A DNA stretch of 64,000 nucleotides from contig NZ_CP087184.1 of NCBI RefSeq assembly GCF_024749045.1, forward strand, positions 2,480,001 through 2,544,000, in the 5' to 3' direction. Positions within the stretch are counted from its first letter, which is position 1. The number at the start of each line of letters is the position of its first letter. This document shows, piece after piece, positions 8,945 to 17,671 of the stretch. The translations under genes were made by a program, and so were the position numbers. The notes beneath the pieces were generated by a model. It was given only the letters and a program-made list of their open reading frames with translations. It did not search any database and had not been told where the DNA came from. This stretch comes from Pseudomonas sp. B21-028. GTDB taxonomy: Bacteria; Pseudomonadota; Gammaproteobacteria; Pseudomonadales; Pseudomonadaceae.

Positions 8945-9520
8945 TCAGATTTTTACGGGTTCACCTAAAACATGCATCAGGCGATTTGCCCAACCGAAGA
9001 TGGCCGTGGCCAGCACGAGGTCGACAACTCCAAGCGTGTCAAAGCCGAGCTCTTTCAAGGCATAGGCATGCCGGGCATTCAACGCGGGAGGTGACTTGGC
9101 CAACTCAACCGCAAAGTCAAACAACGCCTGGGAGCGCTCATCCAACTGTGCTTCGGTTTCATCTGCAAAAATTTTTGCGACCAGCTCGGTACTTTTGGTC
9201 AGCTGATTGTACCGGGCGCCGTGTACCGCTGCGCAGTAGACGCAACGATTAACAATTGAAGAACCAATCGCACCCAACTCACGCTCAGCCGGGGGTAAAC
9301 CAGCACGTCCGTACATGATGGCGTTGAACAGAGGAGATCGTACCGCGAGGGATTCAGGATCATGCGCAAGCGTCAGCACATACTCCGAGATCTTTTTGCT
9401 CGATGGAGTCACTTTCATCGCATCAAGCTGCTCTTGGCTCGCACTTTCTAACTCGACAGGCTTGATGTACGGCGACCAGTGAGGCACCGATACGGTGAAA
9501 TTATGCACGACCTGGCTCAT
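8945..9520 (-). CDS. AhpD-like alkylhydroperoxidase (peroxidase-related enzyme, CMD family)
   Basis: At 191 residues it matches the uncharacterised peroxidase-related branch of the carboxymuconolactone decarboxylase family. The redox motif is C93-x-x-C96 with H100 in 'CVYCAAVHGARY', as in AhpD. Such proteins reduce organic hydroperoxides or act as thiol relays. Its start overlaps the stop of the upstream CMD gene by four bases (ATGA), so the two are translationally coupled and probably form a hetero-oligomer or act in sequence. Together with the aldehyde dehydrogenase they suggest oxidative handling of an aldehyde or lipid-derived substrate. Confidence 0.85.
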   Translation of the reverse strand: MSQVVHNFTVSVPHWSPYIKPVELESASQEQLDAMKVTPSSKKISEYVLTLAHDPESLAVRSPLFNAIMYGRAGLPPAERELGAIGSSIVNRCVYCAAVHGARYNQLTKSTELVAKIFADETEAQLDERSQALFDFAVELAKSPPALNARHAYALKELGFDTLGVVDLVLATAIFGWANRLMHVLGEPVKI

Positions 9521-10014
9521 TTCATTTCTCCTGCAATTTTGAACCCTGCTACGACCCGGAGCTGGTAGTTAACGAAAGCGAGCACTTCAGTGAGCCTTAC
9601 GATGTCCGGTTCTGAAATTCCAGCAGCCTTTAACGTATCGATATCTTGCTTTGTAGCTTCTCGCGGCTTTTGAGTGACCAAGTCCGTGAATTGGATGATC
9701 GCCATGAACCGTTCATCCCCGTAGGCGGCCTGCTGAGGATCGGCGGCAACATAAAGGCCTTCTTCACCGCCTGCTGCCACAAGACACGCATGGTAGTGAT
9801 CGGCCAGTTCTTCAGAGTTGCTCAACCGAGTGATTCGTTCAGCAAGGGCTGCACGTTCTGCATGTGACAGACCACCGGGATGCTTCGGAATGATCACGGC
9901 ATCATGGCTCGCTTGACTCAACGCCATAATTTCTGCCCGCTCGGCAATGGCCATCGCGAGCGGAGAGTTTTCGTTTGCGCCGACAAGACGCTCGATAATA
10001 TTCGGAGTAAGCAT
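9517..10014 (-). CDS. CMD-domain protein without the CxxC redox motif
   Basis: A 165-residue alpha-helical protein of the carboxymuconolactone decarboxylase-like fold. It resembles the CMD proteins that occur as neighbours of peroxidase-related enzymes in rhizobia and pseudomonads. It has only one cysteine, in 'DHYHACLVAAGG', and no C-x-x-C pair, so it cannot run the AhpD thiol cycle alone. The C-terminal half contains 'EVLAFVNYQLRVVAGFKI', typical of the last CMD helices. It is first in a coupled pair with the CxxC-containing partner and about 80 bases downstream of the aldehyde dehydrogenase. A structural or substrate-specific partner role is my inference. Confidence 0.75.
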   Translation of the reverse strand: MLTPNIIERLVGANENSPLAMAIAERAEIMALSQASHDAVIIPKHPGGLSHAERAALAERITRLSNSEELADHYHACLVAAGGEEGLYVAADPQQAAYGDERFMAIIQFTDLVTQKPREATKQDIDTLKAAGISEPDIVRLTEVLAFVNYQLRVVAGFKIAGEMK

Positions 10015-10095
10015 AGGAGTTCCAATAGTTAGCGACGCGTTATTCCTGAATGCAGCAATGCTCTATAGCGAACTGAAAAACAGGTTCGCCAAACG

Positions 10096-11529
10096 TTAAA
10101 GGACGCTCGCAAGCGAAACGAACTTTGTGGTCATGAAAGCATCCAGTGCGCCAGGCCCACCTTCGGTTCCGTATCCTGAGTCTTTAACGCCGCCAAATGG
10201 ATGCTCGGGTAGTGCAACGCTGTGATGGTTGATCGAAATGGCACCAGACTCGATCCCGTTGAACAGCTTATTTGCCGAACTCAGTGATCGGGTATAGGCA
10301 TATGCAGAGAGACCGTATGGCAGCCTGTTCGCTTCCCTGATCGCTTCATCGATGTCGTCAAAAGAATTGATCAACGCAATGGGGCCAAATGGTTCTTCAA
10401 CCATGGCGCGCGCGCTCACCGGTACATTCGTGAGAACGGTGGGTTCGAAAAAATAACCCTTGTCGCCTACGCGATTTCCGCCGGTCTCCAGCTTCGCTCC
10501 GTGCGATACCGCATCCGCGACGAGCTCCTCTGTCGCCTTGAGCCGGCCAAGGTGAGCCATCGGGCCCATCGTTACCAGTGGATCAAGACCATCGCCCACC
10601 TTGATGGCTCGTGCGCCTTCCACGAAGCGGGAAACAAACTCATCGAACACTTTAGAGTGAACGATGAAGCGAGTCGGGGAGACGCAGACCTGGCCCGCAT
10701 TTCGATATTTGGCGGCGACAGAAATCTTCACTGCTGTAGCGATGTCCGCGTCGTCCATAACGATCACCGGTGCATGACCACCCAGTTCCATAGTGGATCG
10801 CTTCATATGCAGCCCTGCGAGGCTCGCAAGCTTTTTGCCGACTGGCGTCGATCCGGTGAAGGTCACTTTGCGGATGGAGGGATGAGCAATCAAATACTCG
10901 GAAATCTGGCTTGAGTCGCCAAACAGCAGGTTGACGGCTCCTGGAGAAACGCCAGCGTCAGCGAATGCCTTGACAAGCTCGACAGCACACGAAGGTGCCT
11001 CGGTTGCGCCCTTCAAAATGATAGAGCAGCCGGCGGCCAGCGCACCAGCGACCTTTTTTACCGCTTGAATGAGCGGAAAATTCCAGGGCGCGAATCCCAC
11101 TACAGGCCCAATAGGCTCCATCAAGGCAAATTGATGAATGCCTGATGCGCGGGAAGGGATGACACGTCCATAGGCGCGTCTGCCTTCTTCTGCATGCCAA
11201 TCGATGGTGTCGGCAGTTGCTGCGACTTCACCCATCGCCTCGGCCAGGGGCTTTCCGTGTTCCGCGGTAAGGGTTAGCGCGATATTTTCTGCGCGCTCAC
11301 GAATGAGGTTTGCCGCTTTGTGCATAATCGTTGCGCGATCAAGCGCGGACACCTGCTTCCAGGTGGCAAAACCTTTTTGCGCAGCGATCGCCGCATCTTC
11401 AATGTCAGCCAAGCCAGCTTTCGCAATGAGTCCGATCTGCTCTTCTGTTGCCGGATTTATAACGGGGATCGATTCAGTAGGATGCGTGTTACGCCATACA
11501 CCGCCAATAAACAATGGTATTTGTTCCAT
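10096..11529 (-). CDS. NAD(P)-dependent aldehyde dehydrogenase (succinate-semialdehyde dehydrogenase-like)
   Basis: A 477-residue member of the aldehyde dehydrogenase superfamily of full length. Catalytic residues are visible: the oxyanion asparagine in 'FAPWNFPL' near 150, the general base E248 in 'MELGGHAP' and the nucleophile C282 in 'NAGQVCVSP'. The sequence is closest in style to the GabD/succinate semialdehyde group, but substrate specificity in this family is not readable by eye. I chose ATG 11529, with AGAGG five bases upstream, over a GTG six bases earlier. It leads an apparent operon with the two CMD genes. Confidence 0.88.
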   Translation of the reverse strand: MEQIPLFIGGVWRNTHPTESIPVINPATEEQIGLIAKAGLADIEDAAIAAQKGFATWKQVSALDRATIMHKAANLIRERAENIALTLTAEHGKPLAEAMGEVAATADTIDWHAEEGRRAYGRVIPSRASGIHQFALMEPIGPVVGFAPWNFPLIQAVKKVAGALAAGCSIILKGATEAPSCAVELVKAFADAGVSPGAVNLLFGDSSQISEYLIAHPSIRKVTFTGSTPVGKKLASLAGLHMKRSTMELGGHAPVIVMDDADIATAVKISVAAKYRNAGQVCVSPTRFIVHSKVFDEFVSRFVEGARAIKVGDGLDPLVTMGPMAHLGRLKATEELVADAVSHGAKLETGGNRVGDKGYFFEPTVLTNVPVSARAMVEEPFGPIALINSFDDIDEAIREANRLPYGLSAYAYTRSLSSANKLFNGIESGAISINHHSVALPEHPFGGVKDSGYGTEGGPGALDAFMTTKFVSLASVL

Positions 11530-11952
11530 GATCACCTCTTATAGTTGCTAATGGTTTCAACGTCCCATGGCTTGGCTAGAAACTCATTGTGGTGCTTAGC
11601 TACAAGCTATCTACGACACATGGGCTTCAATAAAATATAGGGTATCTCCCACCGAAAAATTTTCCGTATTTTTCAAGAATGGGTTCGAATTTAGAATTTA
11701 CTTCCAAAAATCATGCTGTCTGTAAAAAAATTATTTAATCGATGCCTTCGGTACGATTGCACGCCTACTACAGGGGAGTTTTGGACAGTAGACGTTCCGA
11801 GGCTATCCATGGGTATATCGATCCCACTTGGCTGGATAAAGCCACCTATCGAAAGAGCGCTTTTTTCTGATCAGGGGCTTTACCCGCAGGGCAGATTGTT
11901 TTTTGCGACGTCAGTCGCGGCTAGCTTTTGATTTCAGAGCAACCCGAAAACC
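11530..11952. other. Intergenic region upstream of the aldehyde dehydrogenase operon
   Basis: No credible gene is visible. The region is A+T-rich near 11630-11720 and must hold the promoter of the minus-strand aldehyde dehydrogenase operon. A near-palindromic CGAAAAATTTTCCG at about 11658-11671 is the only local symmetry I noticed. A 72-codon plus-strand frame at 11713-11931 has no family resemblance and no ribosome-binding site. Confidence 0.5.
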
Positions 11953-11995
11953 AAAAAACTAGCCTGACTCCGAGGCTCCGTGTGCGCCGGAGTCA
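11953..11995 (-). terminator. Rho-independent terminator after gor
   Basis: TGACTCCG (11965-11972) and CGGAGTCA (11988-11995) form an 8-bp stem. On the minus strand it follows the gor stop by about 16 bases and leads into GGCTAGTTTTTT, a clear T tract. The 15-base loop can form a small inner GGC/GCC stem. Confidence 0.75.
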
Positions 11996-12011
11996 CCGTT
12001 GGCGGAATCGT

Positions 12012-13367
12012 CTAGGCTACCGGCGTGCGCAGGGTGACGAACTCTTCGGCGGACGTCGGATGCACGGCGATGGTTTCGTCGAAATCGCGCTTGGTCGCGC
12101 CCGCCTTCAGCGCAATCGCCAATCCCTGCACGATTTCTCCGGCCTCCGGGCCGACCATGTGGCAGCCCAAGACCTTGTCGGTCTTTGCCTCCACCACCAG
12201 CTTCATCAAAGTGCGTTCCGGGCATTCGATCAGCGACAACTTCATTGGCCGGAAACGGGTTTCAAATATCACCACATCGTGCCCCGCCGCTCGTGCTTCT
12301 TCTTCGGTCAGGCCCACCGTGCCGATGTTCGGCTGGCTAAACACCGCCGTCGGGATCATCTTGTAATCCACCGGGCGATACTGCTCAGGCTTGAACAAGC
12401 GCCGCGCCACAGCCATGCCTTCTGCCAGCGCGACCGGCGTAAGCTGCACCCGACCAATCACATCGCCCAGAGCCAGGATCGACGGTTCAGCGGTTTGATA
12501 CAGTTCATCGACCTCGACAAAACCTTTCTTGTCGAGTTTGACGCCAGTGTTTTCCAATCCCAGGTTGTCGAGCATCGGACGTCGACCGGTGGCATAGAAC
12601 ACGCAGTCCGTTTCCAGTTCTCGGCCATCCTGGAGGGTTGCTTTCAGGCTGCCATCGGCCTGTTTGTCGATGCGCTCGATGGCGGCATTGAATTGCAGGT
12701 CCATGCCGCGCCGGGTCAATTCTTCCTGCAAATGTTTGCGCACCGCACCGTCGAAGCCACGCAGGAACAGGTCCCCCCGATACAGCAGCGTGGTCTCGGC
12801 ACCTAAGCCGTGGAAGATCCCGGCAAACTCGACAGCGATATAACCACCGCCCACCACCATAACGCGCTTGGGCAACTCTTTAAGGAAAAACGCCTGGTTG
12901 GAATTGATCGCGTGCTCATGCCCCGGAATCTCAGGGATCAGTGGCCAGCCACCGGTAGTGATCAGGATGTTCCTGGCTGTGTAGCGCTGGCCATTGATTT
13001 CGACGGTGTGCGGATCGACGATTTTCGCGTGACCTTCATGCAGTGTCACGCCGCTGTTGAGCAGCAGATGGCGATAGATATCGTTCAGGCGGCTGATCTC
13101 GCGATCCTTATTGGCGATCAACGTCGCCCAGTCGAACTTCGCCTCGCCCGGCGTCCAGCCAAAACCTTTCGACTGCTCGAAGTCTTCAGTGAAGTGCGCG
13201 CCATAGACCAGCAATTTTTTTGGCACGCAGCCAACGTTCACACACGTCCCGCCCAAATAGCGGCTCTCGGCCACAGCCACTTTCGCGCCAAAATTGGCTG
13301 AAAATCGCGCAGCCCTGACACCGCCGGAACCTGCGCCAATTACATAAAGATCAAAGTCGTAGGTCAT
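12012..13367 (-). CDS. gor: Glutathione-disulfide reductase
   Basis: A 451-residue pyridine nucleotide-disulfide oxidoreductase. FAD loop GAGSGG is at 11-16 and the redox disulfide is C42-V-N-V-G-C47 in '[13 protein letters not shown]'. The NADPH site shows '[13 protein letters not shown]' followed by the arginines of '[10 protein letters not shown]' that favour NADPH. The C-terminal catalytic H436-P and E441 lie in 'HPTSAEEFV'. It reduces oxidised glutathione in the cytoplasm. The frame extends 42 codons upstream, but homology begins at ATG 13367, preceded by GGAACTGAAA. It lies 22 bases downstream of a lipoprotein RidA gene and is probably co-transcribed with it; a good terminator follows. 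Confidence 0.95.
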   Translation of the reverse strand: MTYDFDLYVIGAGSGGVRAARFSANFGAKVAVAESRYLGGTCVNVGCVPKKLLVYGAHFTEDFEQSKGFGWTPGEAKFDWATLIANKDREISRLNDIYRHLLLNSGVTLHEGHAKIVDPHTVEINGQRYTARNILITTGGWPLIPEIPGHEHAINSNQAFFLKELPKRVMVVGGGYIAVEFAGIFHGLGAETTLLYRGDLFLRGFDGAVRKHLQEELTRRGMDLQFNAAIERIDKQADGSLKATLQDGRELETDCVFYATGRRPMLDNLGLENTGVKLDKKGFVEVDELYQTAEPSILALGDVIGRVQLTPVALAEGMAVARRLFKPEQYRPVDYKMIPTAVFSQPNIGTVGLTEEEARAAGHDVVIFETRFRPMKLSLIECPERTLMKLVVEAKTDKVLGCHMVGPEAGEIVQGLAIALKAGATKRDFDETIAVHPTSAEEFVTLRTPVA

Positions 13368-13389
13368 TTTCAGTTCCAGGCACTTGGCG

Positions 13390-13836
13390 CTATTTTTTCG
13401 CGATGGCAGAAATTTCGACCATGACGTCCCTTGGCAGGCGTGCCACTTGGATCGTGGCGCGCGCCGGTGGATTGCTGGTGAAGTAAGTGCCATAGACTTT
13501 GTTCATGGCCGTGAAATCGTTCAAATCACGCATGTAGACGGTGGTGCTGACGACATTGGCCATTGTCATGTCGTTTGCTGCCAGAACCGCCGACAAATTG
13601 TCCAGAACGCGCTTCGTTTGTTCGTCTACCGTCGATCCGCTGATTTGTCCGGTTGCCGGGTCTAGCGGGATCTGGCCAGACAGGAACAACATATCGCCAG
13701 CGCGGATCGCCTGGGAGTAGGGACCGATAGCAGTCGGTGCATTCGTCGTGCTGATTGCAGACGTCTCTTTCATCATCGAACAACCGGCCGTCATGGATAA
13801 CAAGGTCGCCGCGACAATAAAGCCTGGAATTTTCAT
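13390..13836 (-). CDS. RidA family protein with a lipoprotein signal peptide
   Basis: The mature part is a RidA domain ('GPYSQAI', 'LSGQIPLDP', '[12 protein letters not shown]'). It is preceded by a signal sequence with a lipobox: '[19 protein letters not shown]', the lipid-modified cysteine being residue 19. The protein should therefore be exported and membrane-anchored, unlike classical cytosolic RidA. The position of the usual catalytic glutamate (EIEAIA) reads EISAIA, so deaminase activity is doubtful. ATG 13836 gives a proper signal peptide; an in-frame TTG 27 bases earlier would add nine unlikely residues. It precedes gor by 22 bases. Export is predicted from sequence, not known. Confidence 0.8.
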   Translation of the reverse strand: MKIPGFIVAATLLSMTAGCSMMKETSAISTTNAPTAIGPYSQAIRAGDMLFLSGQIPLDPATGQISGSTVDEQTKRVLDNLSAVLAANDMTMANVVSTTVYMRDLNDFTAMNKVYGTYFTSNPPARATIQVARLPRDVMVEISAIAKK

Positions 13837-13980
13837 TGGATTGATCTTTTTGAAGGAAAGCAAAATGGAGTGTGTGCACTGACCGCGGTCGGTTTTAGTC
13901 TCGATAGAAGCGTTGGCTCATGACCGCTCCGTCGCTCAGATAGTGTCTTAAAAAAAACTAATCGAGCAACCTAAAATAAG

Positions 13981-14000
13981 GCTACCAATTGGTTGGTAGC
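13981..14000. promoter_or_regulatory. 20-bp perfect inverted repeat upstream of the RidA lipoprotein
   Basis: GCTACCAA (13981-13988), TTGG, TTGGTAGC (13993-14000) is a perfect dyad lying 145 bases before the start of the minus-strand RidA gene. Size and symmetry suit a TetR-type operator, but a structured RNA hairpin is also possible. No cognate regulator is adjacent. Confidence 0.4.
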
Positions 14001-14083
14001 TTAACAAGGGCTCATTCGAAAGTGTCGCCATTGATGCCGGGCACTCACACCATTACCCCGCGCTACGCAAGGGCGCTGGTTGA

Positions 14084-14120
14084 CGGCGGCTTCGCCGAAC
14101 GAGGGTAGGGCGAACCCTAC
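14084..14120. repeat. Two tandem short hairpins
   Basis: CGGCG-GCTT-CGCCG (14084-14097) is followed by GTAGGG-CGAA-CCCTAC (14105-14120). Two closely spaced perfect stem-loops in an intergenic region resemble Pseudomonas REP-type palindromes, but I cannot assign a known REP family by eye. Confidence 0.4.
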
Positions 14121-14158
14121 GCTTGTCATCATTTACCCTGCTAAGAATCAGCATCGGC

Positions 14159-14180
14159 CGATAGTCGAGACTTTCTATCG
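14159..14180. promoter_or_regulatory. Inverted repeat upstream of the bcs operon
   Basis: CGATAG (14159-14164) and CTATCG (14175-14180) with a 10-base spacer lie about 145 bases before the bcsE start, within the stretch that must hold the operon promoter. A regulator-binding site is plausible; the protein is unknown. Confidence 0.35.
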
Positions 14181-14323
14181 TCTGCACTATGCGCCACTGT
14201 TTTGATATTGCGCACTTCCCAGTGCAAAACCAGTGATCGTGTTGTTAATACGCTGATTTGTCCGGATGACTGGGTGTCGTGTTCCGCATCGCAAATGCAT
14301 TAAATGGGGGGAGGGGCGTTCGC

Positions 14324-15868
14324 TTGAGTCATATTTCCTTGGCTATCCGGGGGGTTCCGGATGAGCAGTTGTTGATGCGTCAAGGAGGACTGTACTGGGT
14401 GGCCGTCGATCGTACTCGCGATGTCGAAGCGCTGGCACTGCAAGGCTTAATCGCATTGCCGCAACAGCATCCGGCCAGCCTGGTTTGGTGTGGCCATTAT
14501 CCCGAGCACTTGGTTGGCGCGCTGAACGAGCGATCCGGGGCTGGCGAGTTGCGTTTGTTCGAAGTGCCTGAAGCGGTCATCCGTTTGGCCCTCAAGTCGC
14601 TACCATCGGAACTGAGTCGCGCTCGAACGCCGCCGGGCAGTCTCCTGCTGTTGATGTTGCCGGCTTCCTCTTGGCAAGCCTTCGACGCGGTGCGACTGCA
14701 GCGATGGTGCAGCGAGTTGAGATGCTGGCTGCGTGAACAGCGCTGCACACTCCTGGTCCTGGGCTATGGACAGGCTCCGCAACTGCATGCCGAACTGACC
14801 CGTCTCAATGAGCACCTATCCGGCTTGGCACAGTTGTACCGGCGTGATGGGGGTATCCACTATCAGTCGCACTTCTGGCACAACGACCAGGGCGTTTGCG
14901 GCGCCCGGGAATTCGAGCTGGACCTTCTGGACTCGGGCTTTGGCTTGGTCCAGGCCGAGCAAGCCACTCCACCCCCCACACGCACCGATGATCAGCGCAT
15001 CTATGTCGCTCAGCGCGTGGTGCTGGAGGGCGCTGCGGCGCCATCCGAGCAGTGGCGTGTGTTCGAGCGGCGTATCGACCTGTTGCAACAGGCGACCCAA
15101 GCCCGCGCCGCGAGCGTACTGGTGGCTGTCGAAAGTGATCAGCAGGTGGAAGCATTGGCGCGCGAGCTGTACCAGCTACGCAAGCATTGCGGTACGGCGC
15201 TGAAAATCATTGTGCGAGAAATGGAGCCCTGCTTGCGCTATCGCGACGAGCGTCTGTTGATGTCCTGTGGGGCGAACATCATCGTGCCTTTTGGCAACGC
15301 GTTGCCTCGCTTCTTCAGCCTGGTCGACAGTGTGCAGGGTCAAGTGTGGCGCCGCAGGCGCGCGAGCAGCGATCTGGAGTCGTTGCTCGCACGTTTGCGG
15401 GCGCCGACCCTACGGGGTCTATTGGCTCCTCAGGAGTTCTTGTCGGTGCTGGATCGGATTTATAGCGGCGCTTCTGGCGAAGTCGAGCACCAACTGCTGC
15501 GGTTGCAGCCGCGACGCGCACTGGCAATCGAACAATGCCTGCACCAGATCACCCTGCGCCGTTTCGGCGATATCGCCACCGTGGTGGATGGCGTTCTATA
15601 TCTGTTTCTGTTCGCTTGCCGCAGTGATGGCCTGGCGTCGGCACTGGGCAACATCTGTCGCCTGCCGTGGCGCAACTTGTTCACCGATTGCCAACCCCTT
15701 GCCGAGTTGGATGATTTGCCGCGTGCCGCGTTCCTTAACGCTGCGAGTCTGTCGGACACGTTTCGCCTGGCCCCGGACCGGGCGGAGACAGCGACGCGGG
15801 CACGAGCCGAAATGGGTGCCTACATGCCAGAACGAGTCCGTTTGGCGATCACGGACTACTGCCAATGA
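14324..15868 (+). CDS. bcsE: Cellulose biosynthesis c-di-GMP-binding protein BcsE
   Basis: A 514-residue homologue of enterobacterial BcsE. The GIL-domain c-di-GMP site RxxD is present as RYRD in 'CLRYRDERLLMSCGANIIVP', aligning with 'RATDERLLLACGANMVIP' of E. coli; the adjoining 'GTALKIIVREMEP' also matches. In E. coli BcsE binds c-di-GMP, associates with BcsR/BcsQ at the inner membrane and boosts cellulose output. The start is uncertain. TTG 14324 gives 'MSHISLAIRG', which aligns with the E. coli N-terminus and has GGGGAGGGG upstream; GTG 14279 would add 15 residues with a poor ribosome site. It heads a nine-gene operon and overlaps bcsF by four bases. Confidence 0.92.
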   Translation: MSHISLAIRGVPDEQLLMRQGGLYWVAVDRTRDVEALALQGLIALPQQHPASLVWCGHYPEHLVGALNERSGAGELRLFEVPEAVIRLALKSLPSELSRARTPPGSLLLLMLPASSWQAFDAVRLQRWCSELRCWLREQRCTLLVLGYGQAPQLHAELTRLNEHLSGLAQLYRRDGGIHYQSHFWHNDQGVCGAREFELDLLDSGFGLVQAEQATPPPTRTDDQRIYVAQRVVLEGAAAPSEQWRVFERRIDLLQQATQARAASVLVAVESDQQVEALARELYQLRKHCGTALKIIVREMEPCLRYRDERLLMSCGANIIVPFGNALPRFFSLVDSVQGQVWRRRRASSDLESLLARLRAPTLRGLLAPQEFLSVLDRIYSGASGEVEHQLLRLQPRRALAIEQCLHQITLRRFGDIATVVDGVLYLFLFACRSDGLASALGNICRLPWRNLFTDCQPLAELDDLPRAAFLNAASLSDTFRLAPDRAETATRARAEMGAYMPERVRLAITDYCQ

Positions 15869-16059
15869 GTTATTACGAGTTACTCCAGGTCATTGCCACG
15901 AGCAGCTTTTTGACGTTGGCGCTGGCCCTGTTGTTGCGCGGTTTCTGGCGTCAGGGACGAGACTGGTTCCAGAGCTTTCTGCCGCCGCGCTACTTGAAGC
16001 CTCACCGTATGCCCCGACGCGCCTCGACGCGCCTGCCCCCGAGTGCGCCACATGAGTAA
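15865..16059 (+). CDS. bcsF: Cellulose biosynthesis small membrane protein BcsF
   Basis: A 64-residue protein with one N-terminal transmembrane helix (about residues 7-26, 'IATSSFLTLALALLLRGFW') and a basic, proline-rich cytoplasmic tail containing 'LPPRYLKPHRMPRR', matching the 'KPRYVKPAGTLRR' tail of E. coli BcsF. BcsF anchors BcsE at the inner membrane and works with BcsG in phosphoethanolamine-cellulose systems. The start overlaps the bcsE stop (ATGA) and its end overlaps the bcsG start by eight bases. Confidence 0.88.
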   Translation: MSYYELLQVIATSSFLTLALALLLRGFWRQGRDWFQSFLPPRYLKPHRMPRRASTRLPPSAPHE

Positions 16060-17671
16060 GTTCGAGTCAGCGATCCCTACGGGCGCCGTGCGGAGCGGGC
16101 CCGGTCTGGGTCACTGGAACCTGTACTTCATGCTCAAGTTCGCCTTGCAGTGGGGCGGCTACCTGAACGTTCAGGTATTACCCAATCTGTTGCTCGCGGC
16201 CTTTTTGCTGATGCCCTTGAACAGCCGTTTTAGCGTCATTGGGCGTCGGCTGATCGCCGTGCCGACGGCGGTGGCGCTGTTCTATCAAGACACCTGGCTG
16301 CCACCTTTGAGCAACTGGATGGCATGGCCTTCGGTGGCGGATTTTTTCTCCGGCCATCTCTTGGCGTTGGCCGAGCGTCTGGTCGATTGGAACCTCTTTG
16401 GTTGGCTGCTGCTGTTGGTGGTGGCGTATTTGTTTGTCCAGCCCTGGCTGCGCATGACCACGCTGAGCCTGGCCGGTCTGGCCTGGTTGGGTTGTGTCAA
16501 CCTGCTGGTGCTATACCCGGGCCACGAGCCGGACGCTACGCGAGTCAGCGCGCCGGGCGATACGGTCATGGGGGCAAGCGCGGCGGTCGACAACTACCTG
16601 CAGCAGTTCTACCGCACCGAGGCCGAGCGACGAGTCAGATTCACGCCTTCGACCTCTGCCGCGCAGCCCTTCGATCTGGTGCTGATCAACATTGATTCCA
16701 TGGCCTGGGATGATCTGGAGTTCAGCGGTTTGCGCGACCACCCGTTGCTGCGGCGAATGGACGTGCTGTTCGACCACTTCAACTCGGCCGCCTCCGAGCG
16801 CATACCAGCCACGCTTCGGCTGTTACGTGCCGGGTGCGGCCAGACGCCGCGCAGCCAACTGTATGTTCCAGCCGAGGAGCCTTGTCTGCTGTTCGATGAG
16901 TTGGGCAGGCAGGGTTTCGTCGGTGAAACCCTGCTCAATCATACGGGGCAGCTCGATGGTTTTCTAAATGCCGTGCAAACCCTGGGCGCGTTGCCGGGAC
17001 CGGAGATTGATCTCAGCCATTTGTCGCCCGAGCTGATGGGACCAGACGGTTCACCGGTGTTGCGCGATGGCGAGGTATTGGACCTCTGGTGGCAACACCG
17101 CCAAGCGCAACCCGATCAGCGAGTGGCGCTGTTCTACAACACCCTGACCTTGCATGAGGACAACCGGCTCGTGACAGACGATGGTGTTGGCCGCCGCGCT
17201 GACTACAGGGCACGCGCCCAGACGCTGCTGGACGACTTGAACGGTTTTCTCGAACAACTGGAGCTCAGTGGTCGCCCCGTCGTCGTGGTGATGGTGCCGG
17301 ATCACGGCGCTGCCCTGCGCGGCGACCGCATGCAGTTCCCCGGCATGCGTGAAATACCCGGCCCGGCGATCACCCAGGTGCCTGTCGGCATCAAGTTGAT
17401 CGGCATGGGGCGTAACCCTCGCTCCGCGCCTTTGCACATCAGCGAGCCGAGCAGCTACCTGGCCTTGGCGCAAATCATCGACCGGCTGTATGCCTCGTCC
17501 TCTCGGGTCGAGGACCAACAGCCGGACTTGCAACCTCTGCTGAAGGGGTTAGCGCAAACCTCGTGGGTGTCGGAGAGCGAAAACAGCGTAGTGCTGGATT
17601 ACGCCGCAACGCCTTATGTACGGATCGGGGAGAAAGACGCATGGCTGCCTTACCGGGCGATGTCCAAATGA
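16052..17671 (+). CDS. bcsG: BcsG-family inner-membrane protein with altered active site
   Basis: 539 residues: several N-terminal transmembrane helices (about 30-145), then a periplasmic alkaline-phosphatase-fold domain. In E. coli BcsG transfers phosphoethanolamine onto cellulose using nucleophile Ser278 with zinc ligands Cys243, His396, Glu442 and His443. Here the flanks align well ('NSAASERIPATLRLLRAGCG' against 'NSATSYSGPAAIRLLRASCG'), but Tyr277-Ser278 are Glu-Arg. The Cys243 position is Asp ('INIDSMAWDD'), the His396 site is kept ('TLTLHEDN') and Glu442-His443 is Asp-His ('VPDHGAALRG'). Standard transferase chemistry looks impossible or strongly changed. ATG 16052 is preferred over GTG 16043. 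It overlaps bcsF and bcsR. Confidence 0.88.
   Translation: MSKFESAIPTGAVRSGPGLGHWNLYFMLKFALQWGGYLNVQVLPNLLLAAFLLMPLNSRFSVIGRRLIAVPTAVALFYQDTWLPPLSNWMAWPSVADFFSGHLLALAERLVDWNLFGWLLLLVVAYLFVQPWLRMTTLSLAGLAWLGCVNLLVLYPGHEPDATRVSAPGDTVMGASAAVDNYLQQFYRTEAERRVRFTPSTSAAQPFDLVLINIDSMAWDDLEFSGLRDHPLLRRMDVLFDHFNSAASERIPATLRLLRAGCGQTPRSQLYVPAEEPCLLFDELGRQGFVGETLLNHTGQLDGFLNAVQTLGALPGPEIDLSHLSPELMGPDGSPVLRDGEVLDLWWQHRQAQPDQRVALFYNTLTLHEDNRLVTDDGVGRRADYRARAQTLLDDLNGFLEQLELSGRPVVVVMVPDHGAALRGDRMQFPGMREIPGPAITQVPVGIKLIGMGRNPRSAPLHISEPSSYLALAQIIDRLYASSSRVEDQQPDLQPLLKGLAQTSWVSESENSVVLDYAATPYVRIGEKDAWLPYRAMSK

Noticed and set aside
11928..12806. A long plus-strand open frame opposite gor
   Set aside because: It is a complement of strongly conserved gor codons with His/Arg/Gln-rich composition and no recognisable domain.
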